Shown here one piece after another: positions 39,168-50,083 of a DNA stretch of 64,000 nucleotides; position 1 is the stretch's first letter, and every line of letters begins with the position of its first letter. Under the pieces are notes generated by a model that worked only from the letters and a program-made list of their open reading frames with translations, did not search any database and was not told the origin of the DNA. This DNA is from Porpolomopsis calyptriformis (lineage: Eukaryota; Basidiomycota; Agaricomycetes; Agaricales; Hygrophoraceae): assembly GCA_951640195.1 (NCBI GenBank), contig OX621164.1:1655098-1719097 (forward strand), given 5' to 3'. The translations under genes were made by a program, and so were the position numbers.

Positions 39168-41984
39168 ATGTTTTCTCAGTTTCGTCAGGCTGTAGATAAC
39201 TTGGCTCCTCGACCTCAACAAGATGATGAATCTCAACAGTCACGTCCCCGATCTCACTCTCAAGATTCATATGCCCCCTCACCATTGTCGTCCAGTCAAC
39301 TCGCTGACAATGCCCTTGCCAATCTCCGTAAATCATTAATCACCCAACGTCCTGGCAGTCCCCGTCCTGGAAGTCCTCACTCACGCAGTTCTAGGCCTTC
39401 TCCGTTACCCCGTTCCAGTGTTTCACCCGATCGCGATATTCGCTCACAGAGACCGAATCTTGAGGAGAAGTTTCGCGCCATACTTACGAATGCAGAATCT
39501 TCGGGTAACTCAACGCCTGTCAGCGATTCGCCCGTGGATTCGTCACACCATCACTCATCGTCTCCTCGCTCCATGTCCCTCCCTCGATCATCTGTCCCCT
39601 CACTCGGGCTCGAGAAACCCGACCCTCCATCTACGCCACCCCCTACTGTAACATCCCCTCAGGCGCAGGTGTCGCCTGTTCAAATCGATGATCTAACAGA
39701 CCCATTACAAACAGCAGAAGTATCTATCCAAGTGACAGGGAATGAGGAAGCTCTGAATCCGGAGAGTGCTAGTCCTGATGTGAATGCTCTTCAAGACCGA
39801 CTAAAACTAGTCGAACAGCGATTCTCTGGTCAGTCTCGATGTTCCTAGGCTGCAAGATGGCTGACACGCATCTTCGAGACGTTTCCTTGTCATTCAAGAG
39901 ACTTCAAGCAGAAATAGCTGCTGCTGATGTCATCATCCGTGAACACACTCCCGCTGAAAGCATCAAGGATGTGGACCGTCTCCGGGACTTCCTTCACAAT
40001 CTTACCCTCAAAACTGAGGTGCGAGATCAGATACATGATTTTCAACGGCGACAAACATCATCCCTAGACATCCCAAGATGAGATCAAGCGTCTGAATGGA
40101 AAATTAATAAGTACGAACATAGCACGTTTGTTCTCCGACATCTTGACATCTTTTCGCTCCAGGGCAAGAGGAACGAATCGAGGAGCTCCGCGATACTCAT
40201 CGATTGGAATCAAAGTCTCAATCGGACCAGATAGACGCCCTTCGTAGACAACTCTCCGAGTCAGAATCTATCCTAACAGCGACACAGAATTCGATATCAG
40301 AAGGCCAGGATGATATTGCCAAACGACTGGCAGATATTGATCACTTGCAAACGGAACTTGCACGTTCTCAAACCCTCGCCAAGGAGGAAGAAGAGAAGCG
40401 TGTAAAAGCCATCAGCTTGTTGAAAACAGTGAGGCAAAAGTTAGTGAAAGCGGAGAAGGAAAAGGAAACCGCGCTGAACGAGTTAACCGCGCTGAAGGAG
40501 AAGGTGACGGGTGCCGAAGAAAAAGAGAGAGCTGAACTATTCAAGCTTCAACAAGAGATTGACATTGTCAATGAGGAGCGAGAGAAAGCTGTTGTGGGCT
40601 TGAGAATTCAGTTTGACAGGGAGCTCGCCAACGTCAAGGATCAATCAGACAGGGAGATTTCAGCTTTGAGAAAGCAGTTCGAGCTGGAGGCTATCACTTC
40701 CAAGGTTCGTTGCGGCAATATGCACAGAACGCGCTTTTTTTTGATATTCACGTTATATAGGATGCTCATTCCAAAGAGCTGGCCTTCAAGAACTTGCAGA
40801 TTTCCGCTCTTGAGAGCTCTGCAAGCTCCCTAACGAACGACAAAAACACCCTTTTCAATGAACTTCAGTTGCGACAAGCTGAACTTGAATCGTCTAGGTC
40901 TCATGTGGACTCGTTGCAATGTCAGAATGTGGAAATGCAATATCGATTACGTGAATCAGAGGATCGGATCAAGTTGATAAACGAAGAGCTCATCGCAGCT
41001 CGACGGGACCATGCCAATAAGGCTCACGATGGCATGACTTCGGCCGAGGACATTGCCAGTCTGTTGTTCGCTTGCGAGGCCAAGTATGAACCCAAGATTG
41101 CTGATCTCCGGCGGAATCTCGCTGCAATGGAGAAGGAAAGAAATGATAGCGAGGTTGAGTGGAGTCGGAAACTTCGCGAAAAGACAAGGGAAATAGAGAA
41201 CCTGAAGAGGGCTCTAGAGTTGTCTTCGGAATCTGGAAAAAAGAAAGAGGAGATTGATGCCGACTTGAAAGAAGAGATTCAGCGACTAAAAGAGGAACTT
41301 GAACAGTGTCATGCCCAAATATCTGCTCTTCGATTGCAGGTTGATAAGCTGAAGGAGTCGGAGGTGAGGGATTTCTCATTCAATACCACTGGATTGTTTT
41401 CAATCATATCTTAGAACTTGGCGGGAGTGAAGTTGATAGAATTCGGTGAGAAGGTTGCCGGTCTGGAAGGACAAATTGAAGAGATCAAGTCTCGAGAAAG
41501 CCAGCTGCGGATACAAAATAAAGTATGTCCTTGCTACATATACCGTCAGGGACGGTCGAGACTGAACAGAAAAAAAAACACCCAGACTTTACGCGATGAG
41601 CTGCGTAAGGTGCAAACTTCGGCTGCCCTGTTTGAGCGACAACGAAATCCCGGTGTGGGTTATTGGAGCTCGCTGCCCGACAGTAGCTTGTCAAACTCTC
41701 GTAATTCAATCTCATCGACTTCTTCCGACTCACCACCAAGGACCAACTCGCCGGGATTGCATGCCTCTTCGCTGACAAAGGACGAGGACATCAACTTCGA
41801 ATACTTGAGGAATATAATATTACAATTCCTTGAGCGTGAAGAGATGCGAGTACGTGGTGTTCGTTGTCGTTATTCTTTCACTCATTCTCCACAGGTCAAC
41901 CTGGTGCCTGTGTTGTCCACCATCCTGCGATTTACACCACAAGAGACCAGGAGATTAATTGCCAGAGTGGGCGTGACGAAGTAG
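39168..41984 (+). CDS. GRIP-domain golgin (Imh1-type)
   Basis: Trans-Golgi coiled-coil tether. Its GRIP domain binds Arl1-GTP in relatives. Seven or more exons give roughly 800 aa. Residues 1-200 are disordered and Ser/Pro-rich (MFSQFRQAVDNLAP at the start). Long coiled coils follow: KRLQAEIAAADVIIREHTP, KEEEEKRVKAISLLKTVRQK, LQQEIDIVNEEREKAVVGL, REIENLKRALELSSESGKKK. The GRIP domain is the last 50 residues: INFEYLRNIILQFLEREEMR, an intron, then VNLVPVLSTILRFTPQETRR, with the conserved Tyr in FEYLRN that contacts Arl1. The first intron (donor GTCAGT near 39829) is 50 bp. SPF30 begins 97 bp downstream on the same strand. Confidence 0.87.
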
Positions 41985-42081
41985 TACTAGCCTTCACTCT
42001 GAGTGCCACCGTGCTCCCTAATAAGGACATGAAATTCACACGGATTAGTAACCTCCCGGAACTCTTTACCAGCACCTGCGA

Positions 42082-42870
42082 ATGGAAAAGACAGATCTAG
42101 AAACGTATCAAGTGCAGCTCTCCCAGGTTGAGCTGGCTCTTTCTGCTGACACGGAAAATGCTGAGCTAACCGCCCTACGCTCCGAGCTGATGGAGCTCAT
42201 CGAACTCACCCAAGCCGCTCTTTCTCAAGCGGCGTCGGCTGCCATGCCCAAAGCCGATTCATCTCGCAAGGCGACCGCTGCTGCATCAGCACACGCATGG
42301 GCTGCGGGGGACGATTGCCTGGCGAAGTACTCGGGGGATGGGAGTTGGTACCCGGCACGCATCACGTCTCTGGGCGGCTCTGTGGACAATCGGGTGTATA
42401 GTATCGTCTTCAAGGGATACAACACTACGGAGTTGGTGAAGGCTCAAGAAATCAAGCCCCTTCCGCCAAATTCAAGCTACGGTTCCGCTCCATCGCTTTC
42501 GGCTGGCAAACGCAAATTGAGTAAGGCGGAGGAGGAAGAGAGGGAGAAGAAGAAGAAGAAGAACGAGAAGAAGATCGAGGCGAAGGCTGCCAAAGCAAAA
42601 GAGCAGACACAGAAACAGGCCACTTGGCAGAAGTTTACTAAAAAATCTGAGAAGAAGGGGGTTCACATCGCCGGGGTGGCCGGGACAAGCATCTTCAAGA
42701 CTCCGGATAATCCTCTTGGAAAAGGTGGGTGTCGTTCCAGTCTCGTTGCGGCAATGGCACGCGCACTCATATGCCTTTATTTAGTGGGCGTGACCGGCAG
42801 TGGGAAAGGCATGACAGAGGTGGCAAGTCGAGGCAAGCATAAATTCGTTCCGGACGGGGAGGCACCATGA
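42082..42870 (+). CDS. SPF30: SPF30/SMNDC1 splicing factor (Tudor domain)
   Basis: Spliceosome assembly factor whose Tudor domain binds dimethyl-arginine in Sm proteins. Two exons (42082-42724, 42785-42870) give 242 aa, near the human 238. The N-terminal helix is LETYQVQLSQVELALSAD. The Tudor domain reads WAAGDDCLAKYSGDGSWYPA, then VYSIVFKGYNTTELVKAQEI, keeping the aromatic cage residues W, Y and Y. A Lys/Glu-rich helix follows, then SIFKTPDNPLGKVGVTGSGK, the typical SPF30 C-terminal block. The 60-bp intron is in frame without a stop. Confidence 0.94.
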   Translation: MEKTDLETYQVQLSQVELALSADTENAELTALRSELMELIELTQAALSQAASAAMPKADSSRKATAAASAHAWAAGDDCLAKYSGDGSWYPARITSLGGSVDNRVYSIVFKGYNTTELVKAQEIKPLPPNSSYGSAPSLSAGKRKLSKAEEEEREKKKKKNEKKIEAKAAKAKEQTQKQATWQKFTKKSEKKGVHIAGVAGTSIFKTPDNPLGKGGCRSSLVAAMARALICLYLVGVTGSGKGMTEVASRGKHKFVPDGEAP

Positions 42871-43872
42871 GAGTGGGTATATGGTGGTTATATTTGTGTT
42901 ACCATGGCTGATGGGTTTCACAGACGTCTCCCTGTACATCATTTACGTGGCGATGGTGAGACGAGCAAGGACATTTCGGCGGGAGGCCCCCGGAACCTCG
43001 AGTCAGTTGCCTGATCAGAGAACTCGAGCCATACGTGATGCCTTTCCGTTTTCCTTTTTTTCGTCTTGACCTCATACGTTTCCCTGGCCGATACCTACTT
43101 CATCAGAATACCAATGCTACGATTGCAACCTTCCGATGATGGACATATCATTGTCTTGGTTGAGGTGGCTGTGAGTTGACTGAAATTTTCCTTGAAAGAG
43201 ACATTTTTGGATTTACCTATCTGGACGGGTGACGGATGAGCCGTCAGTCGTGCCATATCACCTTTCCTGGCCAGCGACGTCCAAGTTACCATCGTATGCT
43301 GAGTGTCCGATCCACTATGTAACTTTTTTGTTAGAAAACTGATATTCCTGTTGGGATTTTACCGGTAAAGCTAGGGACAATCCACGCGTAAAACAGACGT
43401 TAGAGGTAACCATCCTTTTTTCTTTTCTTTTCTTTGGGCGGTGTAAATCCGCACGTGGATACATGTCCGGGCCCGTGAAGTCAAAGGTCCGCGCGGTCCC
43501 GTCGAGATTTGGGTTGGTAATTAAAGAATGAGTGTCAATCAAGATATATTATTATAATCGTGGTTTTGCCGCTGGAAAGTTCGCCTCCGACCCATTCCCA
43601 CTCACTCTTCGATGTCAAGTCATTTATACTCCCGCAGTTTGTACCCAGCAGTCCATCCACACCGTTCGCGGGAGCTTAAGTATTTGGCTCAGGTCGTTTG
43701 ACGCTGGGATGGTCCGTTCCGTTCACTTTGGGGGGCATTAACACGACGTGCGGTGATAATGATATCTTTTTAACCATGCTCGTATACAGCGGCTACAGAG
43801 AGAAAATAGTGAACGGTCGGTAATCTAATAGGAGGAATCGGAAATGAATACAATCTCAGATCCGAGTGTTTT
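42871..43872. other. Gene-free interval of about 1 kb
   Basis: Between the SPF30 stop and the stop of the minus-strand bZIP-like gene. Only short frames are present and none has convincing protein composition or splice partners. A CACGTG palindrome lies at 43452-43457. I looked for tRNA A- and B-boxes and for inverted repeats and found none I can support. Confidence 0.5.
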
Positions 43873-44713
43873 TCAGTACGATTGATGATAATTGTGATTA
43901 TAAGAAACCGGTTTCGGGGACTCAAAGGTACCATGTCGGATGCCGTTGGTTATCAAAAGCTCGGGCCTCGCAAGGGTCTTTCGAAGGTACTCGTTCTAAA
44001 ACACGGTCAGCTGTGTGGCGCGACAGGTAAAATTGAACTCACCGAGCGCTCGAGTTCGAGTAATTTTAGCTTGGTATAGGAAGAGTCGTGTTGAAGGCCG
44101 GCGACCATACTCTGAAAGATGAGAGGGGATGAGTGAATAATTTAGCCGATCGAGAAAAATGGATCACTTTAGCTGTTTTCGAGTTCAAGCCTTTGAACGG
44201 CTCGAGCTTGTTCCGGTCGATCGGGAAATAACCGATGTCGGCCATTAAAGCGTGGAGGCGGTCTACGTGGGCCTCAAGACTTGCCATGTAGATCGTGCGC
44301 CGGTGAGGGGCGCCCATGGTCGATCTGAGAAGGAAAGAGTGAGTGAGTGAGTGAGTACGGTGATGGGGTAGGATGACGGACAATTCATGGGGATTAAACA
44401 AAGATTTTTCGAGTGCGTGATTCCAGATCTTGCGGCGCTTCGCGCCCTCCTTTTTTGCGTAGAGGCGGGCGTATGGGTGGGCAATGCTCAGACGGGGTGG
44501 AGCTGCCTCATGGCTTGGAGATGTCTTCTCGGAGCCGACACCGAAACGGTGGCAGGGTGGGTAGTCGCCGGGGGTGAATGGGGGCGAGAGGGAGAGATCG
44601 GCGGAGGAGGCGGTGGAGGGGGACGAGAGGTACGGGGGCGGGGGGTATTGTAACGGGGAGGAGGCAGGATATTGCAAGATGTAGGGTGACTCTGGATCGG
44701 AGAGGGAGGCCAT
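43873..44713 (-). CDS. bZIP-like protein, paralogue A of a divergent pair
   Basis: Four exons give about 226 aa. The N-terminus is Pro/Ser-rich (MASLSDPESPYILQYPAS). A basic stretch, YAKKEGAKRRKIWNHALEK, precedes a conserved helix, RRTIYMASLEAHVDRLHALM, then PFKGLNSKTAKSMVAGLQHD and KLKLLELERSNEYLRK, which continues the amphipathic heptads. The layout (basic region, then leucine-containing coiled helix) suggests a bZIP-like DNA-binding protein, although it is not a canonical bZIP signature. The plus-strand gene at 45536 has the same architecture. Introns: donors GTCCGT, GTGATC and GTGAGT, all ending in AG. Stop at 43873. I know no studied member; the DNA-binding role is inferred. Confidence 0.72.
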
Positions 44714-45535
44714 GGGTCAGGGACGGGAATAATATCGGTTAGTTATATAGTCGAACATGATAACCAAAAATCACGAAAAAATCGGAATGCAGTTTGACGG
44801 TTCTTTGGCATCACCACGCGGGGTATATCTGGTATTCCAGACAACAAGAAAAGGTGAATTTCGTAACCCTTTTTTTTCTTTCTTTTTTTTTCTTTCTTTT
44901 CTTTCGAAACCGATGGCTCGCACTGATCACGATGAGTTGCTAATCCGAGAATGGATGATCTCAGTCGATGTGCTCTGGATAAAGACGCCGTTACACGTGA
45001 ATGTCTAGCAAGATGGCAAATCATTTACCTGTTTTTTTTTTTCTTTCTTTTTCTTTTTCTTTTTTCCGCTTATCCGCGCTTTCTACGCTGCCAACACAAC
45101 GAACATTCTCCCTTTCTCACGCTGAAACCGCCCTCCGCTTCCCCATCCCTCGTCCCTGTAAATTATTATCATGAAATACAACCTGTTCTCAACGGGAGGT
45201 GCTATAGCTCCCGCAGATCGCCCCTTGGCGTCGCGAGTAAACGTTTTAGTCACGTCCTCTCAAATGGCCTCGACTAACGCCACATCTTACACCAAGATCA
45301 AAGAACAGAACGTCCAGAACCCCGAACCCCCGAATCCAATCCTCCATCGATCATGCCAATTATCCATTCCATCCCTCCTCACTCTCCACCCGTACTCCAT
45401 TCAATTAACTGACCCGTGTCCACACCCCATCTTTACATGTAAATGTCAACCCGGCTGGGTGCGTCAAGAAGGCCTAAGATTCGCTTGCTTGTCCTCTTTA
45501 TATATCAATCCCTTCCTTCCCGCTTGTTCCCTACC
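44714..45535. promoter_or_regulatory. Divergent upstream region of the bZIP-like pair
   Basis: 822 bp between the two divergent start codons. It holds two pyrimidine tracts (about 44868-44904 and 45031-45067, T-rich with scattered C) and one CACGTG palindrome at 44994-44999 roughly midway between them. A frame starting at 45171 lacks protein-like composition and runs into the plus gene in a different frame. Confidence 0.5.
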
Positions 45536-46775
45536 ATGGACCATTATTTCCCCCCCATCCCTCACCTCCCCCCCCACCCATCCGACCCGCTTTCCGTTAG
45601 TTCCTCTTATCTACACAAATTAATGCTTCCTGATCTCTCCCATTTCAGTATCCCTACCCCTCGCCTTCCCCTCACTCTCCCGAACCTTCCTTCATTCATC
45701 AGAGTGGATATTACTCAACCCCTCCGCTCGAAACAATGGGTTCCAGAGATCCCGCTCTTTCCCTTCCTATCTCGTATTATTCCGAACACTCCCACCATCC
45801 GTGGGCCAATCAAAACATCCTTTATCCCCAAGTCCAGCCACCCTATTCTCCCGCCCTGGACATTATCCCTAATCTGCCCGATCAAGTTCCCATTCACGCA
45901 CCTGTCCCGGGCTATCCCCCTCTTCTCTCCCACTCAGAGTCCGCTCCCAACGTCCATTATCTCCCGTCAGTGTCCGCCAACGGCTGCCCCTCCCCAACCC
46001 AGCCCGCCTCTGAACCCGCCCCGGCCGGCTCACATCTCAGCACACAGTTCCCGCACCACCAAGACATTCTGGACTTTTACGCCAAGGCATCGGAGCAAAA
46101 GTTTCCCACCCCGAGCGAATTGCTATCCCAGCTCACCGGCGCCGCTCCCCAGCACACCGCCAATAATAACACCGAGCCAGAGAAAAAATTCGAGAGCCAG
46201 CGCAAGGCTCGCCAGCGCGCCGTTGCCGAGAGCATCGGCTTCGAACCCACAGATCCGTGCGTAACTCCCTCTCCCCCTTCCCCCCTCCCCGTTGATGAGC
46301 GATTGAGCAACAGGGACACCATCTCATCCCATGATAAAAAAAGACACTACCTCGAGTGTTTGGAGGCATACGTCGTCTTCCTCCACGAGCAACTCGCCCT
46401 CGTCGGCGCCGAACCTCTTCCGTTGGAGCGTGTCTCCAGTTACCGCGGACTCAGCAGCCGATCCATACGCGTCAGACACCTTCCCTTCTAGCATCACACA
46501 AACCCTAATAATACACACACAACCAACAGACCCTTCTCGTCCATATGGAAAATACCGTGAGGACGCTTCATCAGCAATCCGTCCACGAAGAACAAGTCGT
46601 AAGTACCCTCTTCGTCTGCAGAAAAACATGCTAGAGATAATTTCCTCCTCACTAGTTTCTAAAGCTTCGAGATCAAGTTATGGCCCAGGAAGCCGCCTAC
46701 TACTCTGGTTCTCAAGAACAAAATCCAACCTCTTCCCGTGGGGACGCTTCCCGACTCAAATACATCCCCCAGTGA
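45536..46775 (+). CDS. bZIP-like protein, paralogue B of a divergent pair
   Basis: Five exons give about 337 aa, starting MDHYFPPIPHLPPHPSD. Residues 1-170 are Pro/Ser/Tyr-rich and disordered. A basic segment, KKFESQRKARQRAVAESIG, precedes DKKRHYLECLEAYVVFLHEQ, then LPLERVSSYRGLSSRSIRTL and LLVHMENTVRTLHQQSVHEEQ, another amphipathic helix. The pattern of charged residue pair, Tyr, Leu-Glu-Ala-(His/Tyr)-Val, Leu-His, then a Gly-Leu-Ser turn matches paralogue A. The first intron ends at CAG before TATCCC. A nuclear DNA-binding role is inferred only from the basic region and coiled helix. Stop at 46773-46775. Confidence 0.72.
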
Positions 46776-46935
46776 ATAAAACGTATCATTACCGTGTTGG
46801 AGCCTTCGTTTACAGAATCTTGTCCGCGAGTTTAATAATATTCAAGCTCGAGTTGGAGGAACATGAGTGAGAAAGAAAACAAAACAAAAAATCTGACGGC
46901 TACAAATACAACAGCATATCCACAGATTCAAATTT

Positions 46936-48722
46936 TCAGGAATACGGAGGCAACTCTTCGTCTCCACCTAAATCTTCGTTTTCCTGGTTCCTACTGTCTC
47001 TCAGGAGTCTCTCTCTCTCCTCCCGCTCCAGCCTGTTCTTCTCCGCCTCGGCTGATTCGTGGCTGGTGGAAGATGTAGCCGGAGTCGGTTGCGAGCTCGT
47101 TTGGCGTTCTCTGTCTTCACGTTGCAGCCTCCTCTTCTCGTCCTCTGCACCTTCGTATTTCTGCGCTCCGCTACCGGAGCCTGAACTCACGGCAGTCATC
47201 CCGCCGAAACCTGGTCTAGATGGACCAGAGACGCCCACAGGCCCGCCGCCACCGTGAGGTCCAGCCGTCGACGGGCCTCTGATATCATGGAGAGATCCAC
47301 TTGCAGGTCCTGGTCCTTGCGCTCCCGCTGTCAGAGGCAAGCCCGTTTCGGCCACTGTGGGAATGGGTGGCGGTGGTTGAGTGCTATCATCTGCCGCAGC
47401 AGCGGAGGAAGCCAAGGGCGCATGACTGGGTAATTGTGTAGGTGAATTGTTCAGCGTGTGAGGGTCTATGGGATTCGTTGAGCTCCCCCCTAAAGCAGGG
47501 TGCGTCGATGCTTCCGACCTGTTCGACGGGGGCGACGATGACGCCGGCAATGGTGAGGTGGACGGAGGTGGGGTCAAGGGGATGCCTGGTTGAGTATGAC
47601 GGTGGTCGGAAGGGATGCTTGAAAGCTCGTTGGCGTGTGATTCGCCGAAGCTGCGGGTGTCTGACGCAGATGTTGCTGGCTGAGTGGGAAGATTGATGTG
47701 CCCAGTCTTGTAGTTATCGAGGGCGTGTTGCAGGGAGGCACGCGCAGCGGCTGTGGCCGGGACGCCTGCATATGGTTTAGCTTCGGTGGGTGGAACGCTG
47801 GGAAGGGCGGCTATAATGGGCGAGGCCGCTTGAGATATGAGAATGAGCTTCTCGCCAAACTGTATAGACTAAGTGTATTGACTCGATAAGAGAAGCTGCT
47901 TTGTCTCACCTCCCGGAGGGCATCCCATTTGGCCTGCTCGCTGTCCTTAATTGCACTTCTCTTCAGCAGAGCAACTTGCTTCTCTGGTTGCTCATCCTCG
48001 CCCTCAGCCTTCCGGAGCTGTGCCTTGAGTTCGGCAAGCCTCTTTTCCATGCCAGATTGACGATCGTGCTCGAGCCTGCTAATTTGGGTCTGCAACCCGG
48101 CGCGGAAATTGCGGCGAGGAGTGAGAGCAGTCTCCGAGTCGCGAACGGCCTTCAGGGGAATGCGTGCCGCATCAAGTTTCACAGCGAGGCTATTGGCTAG
48201 TGACCCTTGAACAAAATTCAAGTAGGCCAGCCTATCCGTCACTGTCGAGGTAGGCCGTAAGAATGAAGAAAAACTGTTAGGGGTGAAGCGAGCACACCAT
48301 CTTTGATATCTTCACGTTCGCTCTGGCCCCAGTTGAAGAGCTCTTTACTCTGAGCTTTCGAATCCCTAGAAACGCCGTCAAAGTCGATCGCCACGCCCTT
48401 CTCAATCGTGATGAGCTTCTGCAGAGGGGTGGTGGTGCTGAGGAAGAAGACATCAACGATCGGGGTAGATCACCGCCAATGTGGACGGAACGCACGTATA
48501 CTGTTGGCCAAGAGAGCGAAGTTGATACTGGATGGCATCAAAGGCGTAGGATCGATTCGTGCCTTCTGCAGCAGGCTGGCTGGTTGGGAGGTGCGGGCCT
48601 AAAGGTGTAGCGTTCAGAGCTGACTGAGCCTTGTCGGCGAGGGAAGAGAGTTGCGGACCTAGAGGCGAGGCATTTAGGGCTGACTGGGCCTTGTCGGCGA
48701 TGGAAGAGAGAAAGTTTGGCAT
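46936..48722 (-). CDS. PIL1: Eisosome core protein Pil1/Lsp1-type (BAR domain)
   Basis: Membrane-bending BAR protein that builds eisosomes at the plasma membrane. About 535 aa. The core includes TPLQKLITIEKGVAIDFDGV, WGQSEREDIKDVTDRLAYL, RNFRAGLQTQISRLEHDRQ and KDSEQAKWDALREYGEKLIL, all strong Pil1/Lsp1 blocks, followed by ISQAASPIIAALP. The C-terminal 250 residues are disordered, Ser/Pro/Gly-rich with charged coiled segments (EGAEDEKRRLQREDRE), and end in ELPPYS. The N-terminus carries two consecutive copies of a 20-residue unit (LSSIADKAQSALNASPLGPQ and its near copy). Family members normally have one. Confidence 0.88.
48591..48710 (-). repeat. 60-bp direct duplication in the Pil1 N-terminus
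   Basis: Copy 1 is 48710-48651 and copy 2 is 48650-48591. They encode 20-residue units that differ at three positions (I/L, S/T, Q/H); most differences in DNA are silent third-position changes. The unit is predicted to be an amphipathic helix plus a turn. Confidence 0.85.
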
Positions 48723-48832
48723 GGGGGGAGAAACGAAAACGGATTGGATTGAAGACGTTCAGCTTACTTGTACTTATACCCAAAGCTGTGCACGGTGACG
48801 TCAGAATAAAACAAAAAAAATAAATTCAACGG

Positions 48833-49950
48833 CTAGACGATGATCTTTTTCGCTGCTTTTCCTTTCTTCTCAGAGTCTTTGTGTGAGAGAAACTCGACCT
48901 CTGTCGCCAACGGACCTGCCAGCTTCTGACCCTCTGAATAACCCAAAACGGTGACCTTGAAGTGCCTGCCAACGCCTTCGATTCGTTCGCGGAGCCTGTC
49001 GTCTTCGGATGAGGAAGGCGCAAGCCGTGTCCAGATAGACAGCCGATAAAACTGTGGTCGCGTCGAGACGATGACGCCCGTGATCAACGATTGCGCGGGT
49101 GTTGCCATGGGATCAGACTGAGTGAGCGAAGGGTCGAACGTTTCGCCGATAGCAGCGAGCATCTGTGGATGTGCGTTCAGGGGAGTTACTCAGGGCAGTG
49201 ACTAGTCTTCATACAGTATACAGCCACATTTTATCCACGTTGGCACGGTTTTTCTCTTTGGGAAGCTGAATGCTCCATTTTCCGCCATTTTTGTTGGCAT
49301 CGTCTTCCCAAGCTGGGATGATGCCCTCCTAGGACCGTTGGTCAGTGGTGGTACAGAACGAAGGAAAAGCGCACACCTTGAACAGATAGTAATTTGCCTT
49401 TTGTGGTAATTGCGAAGGTGGCACGATGTTGTTATAAAGTCTGGAATGTATTGTGAGCAGCAACAGACGAGACGGAAACGATCGAAACTTACCCCCAGAA
49501 TTCTTCTACACTGTCAAAACTGATGACTCGCTTGATATCCTCCATCCATCCTTGCGCGGCGGCCACCCCAGGGGTTGGGGGAAGAGGCGTCTGTGGGAGA
49601 GCGGATACGGGTGTTTGTGGCATATTGCGGCCCTTCGTGGCCGGAGAATCGAACCAGAGTGTCCACGGAGAGTAAAGGGGATGCTTTATTCAGGAGCACG
49701 GTCAAGATACAATTTTCCGACAAGGGAGGGGAAGAGAGGGACTTGCCTTGACATTGAAGTTAGTTGGATCGCTGAACACGGTTCGAATGCCTTCGGCCTG
49801 TGCCTGCATGTCTACTTCCTGGATCTCGCCTGGTTCAATCGAGCCATCTTCGGCTGTGCCCTCACGCTGGGCTTGATCTGCGAAAGCAGCGGAGATAGCA
49901 GCCCTGGATGCTTGAAGAGCAGGTCCGGAAAGGGCAGAAGTGGAGGTCAT
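48833..49950 (-). CDS. EIF4E: Translation initiation factor eIF4E
   Basis: mRNA 5'-cap-binding protein. About 290 aa over five or more exons, starting MTSTSALSGPALQASRAA at 49950. Core blocks: HPLYSPWTLWFDSPATKG, GWMEDIKRVISFDSVEEFWG, LYNNIVPPSQLP, NYYLFKEGIIPAWEDDANK, GGKWSIQLPKEKNRANVDK, then MLAAIGETFD. Cap-stacking tryptophans are present in GWMEDIK and PAWED. Between the first strand and the first cap tryptophan there is an insertion of about 25 residues rich in Pro and Thr (NMPQTPVSALPQTPLPPTPG). The binding surface for eIF4G (Val/Trp after FDSVEEFW) is intact. An upstream in-frame ATG at 50034 is less likely. Divergent from the carrier gene, 133 bp between starts. Confidence 0.92.
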
Positions 49951-50083
49951 CGCTGGAGACGATGGGCAGAAGAATTGGTGATGGATCCGTCCAAAAAGGG
50001 AGACAATCCCACGGCTCGGAGTGTTCGGGGGCACGGCTTTTCCTTTATCAGATAACCACAGAGTCTTTCAACCACAGCTTACG

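Noticed and set aside
42871..43872. Two minus-strand frames (43095-43292, 43315-43542) as exons of a gene
   Set aside because: Composition is not protein-like, no splice pair joins them sensibly, and no known family is recognised.
45171..45623. 150-codon frame upstream of the plus-strand bZIP-like gene
   Set aside because: Low-complexity composition, no conserved features, and it runs out of frame across the true first exon and intron at 45536.
49640..49670. A GGTTCGATTC-like tRNA B-box on the minus strand
   Set aside because: It lies inside the eIF4E coding exon (WFDSP) and no A-box or cloverleaf can be drawn around it.
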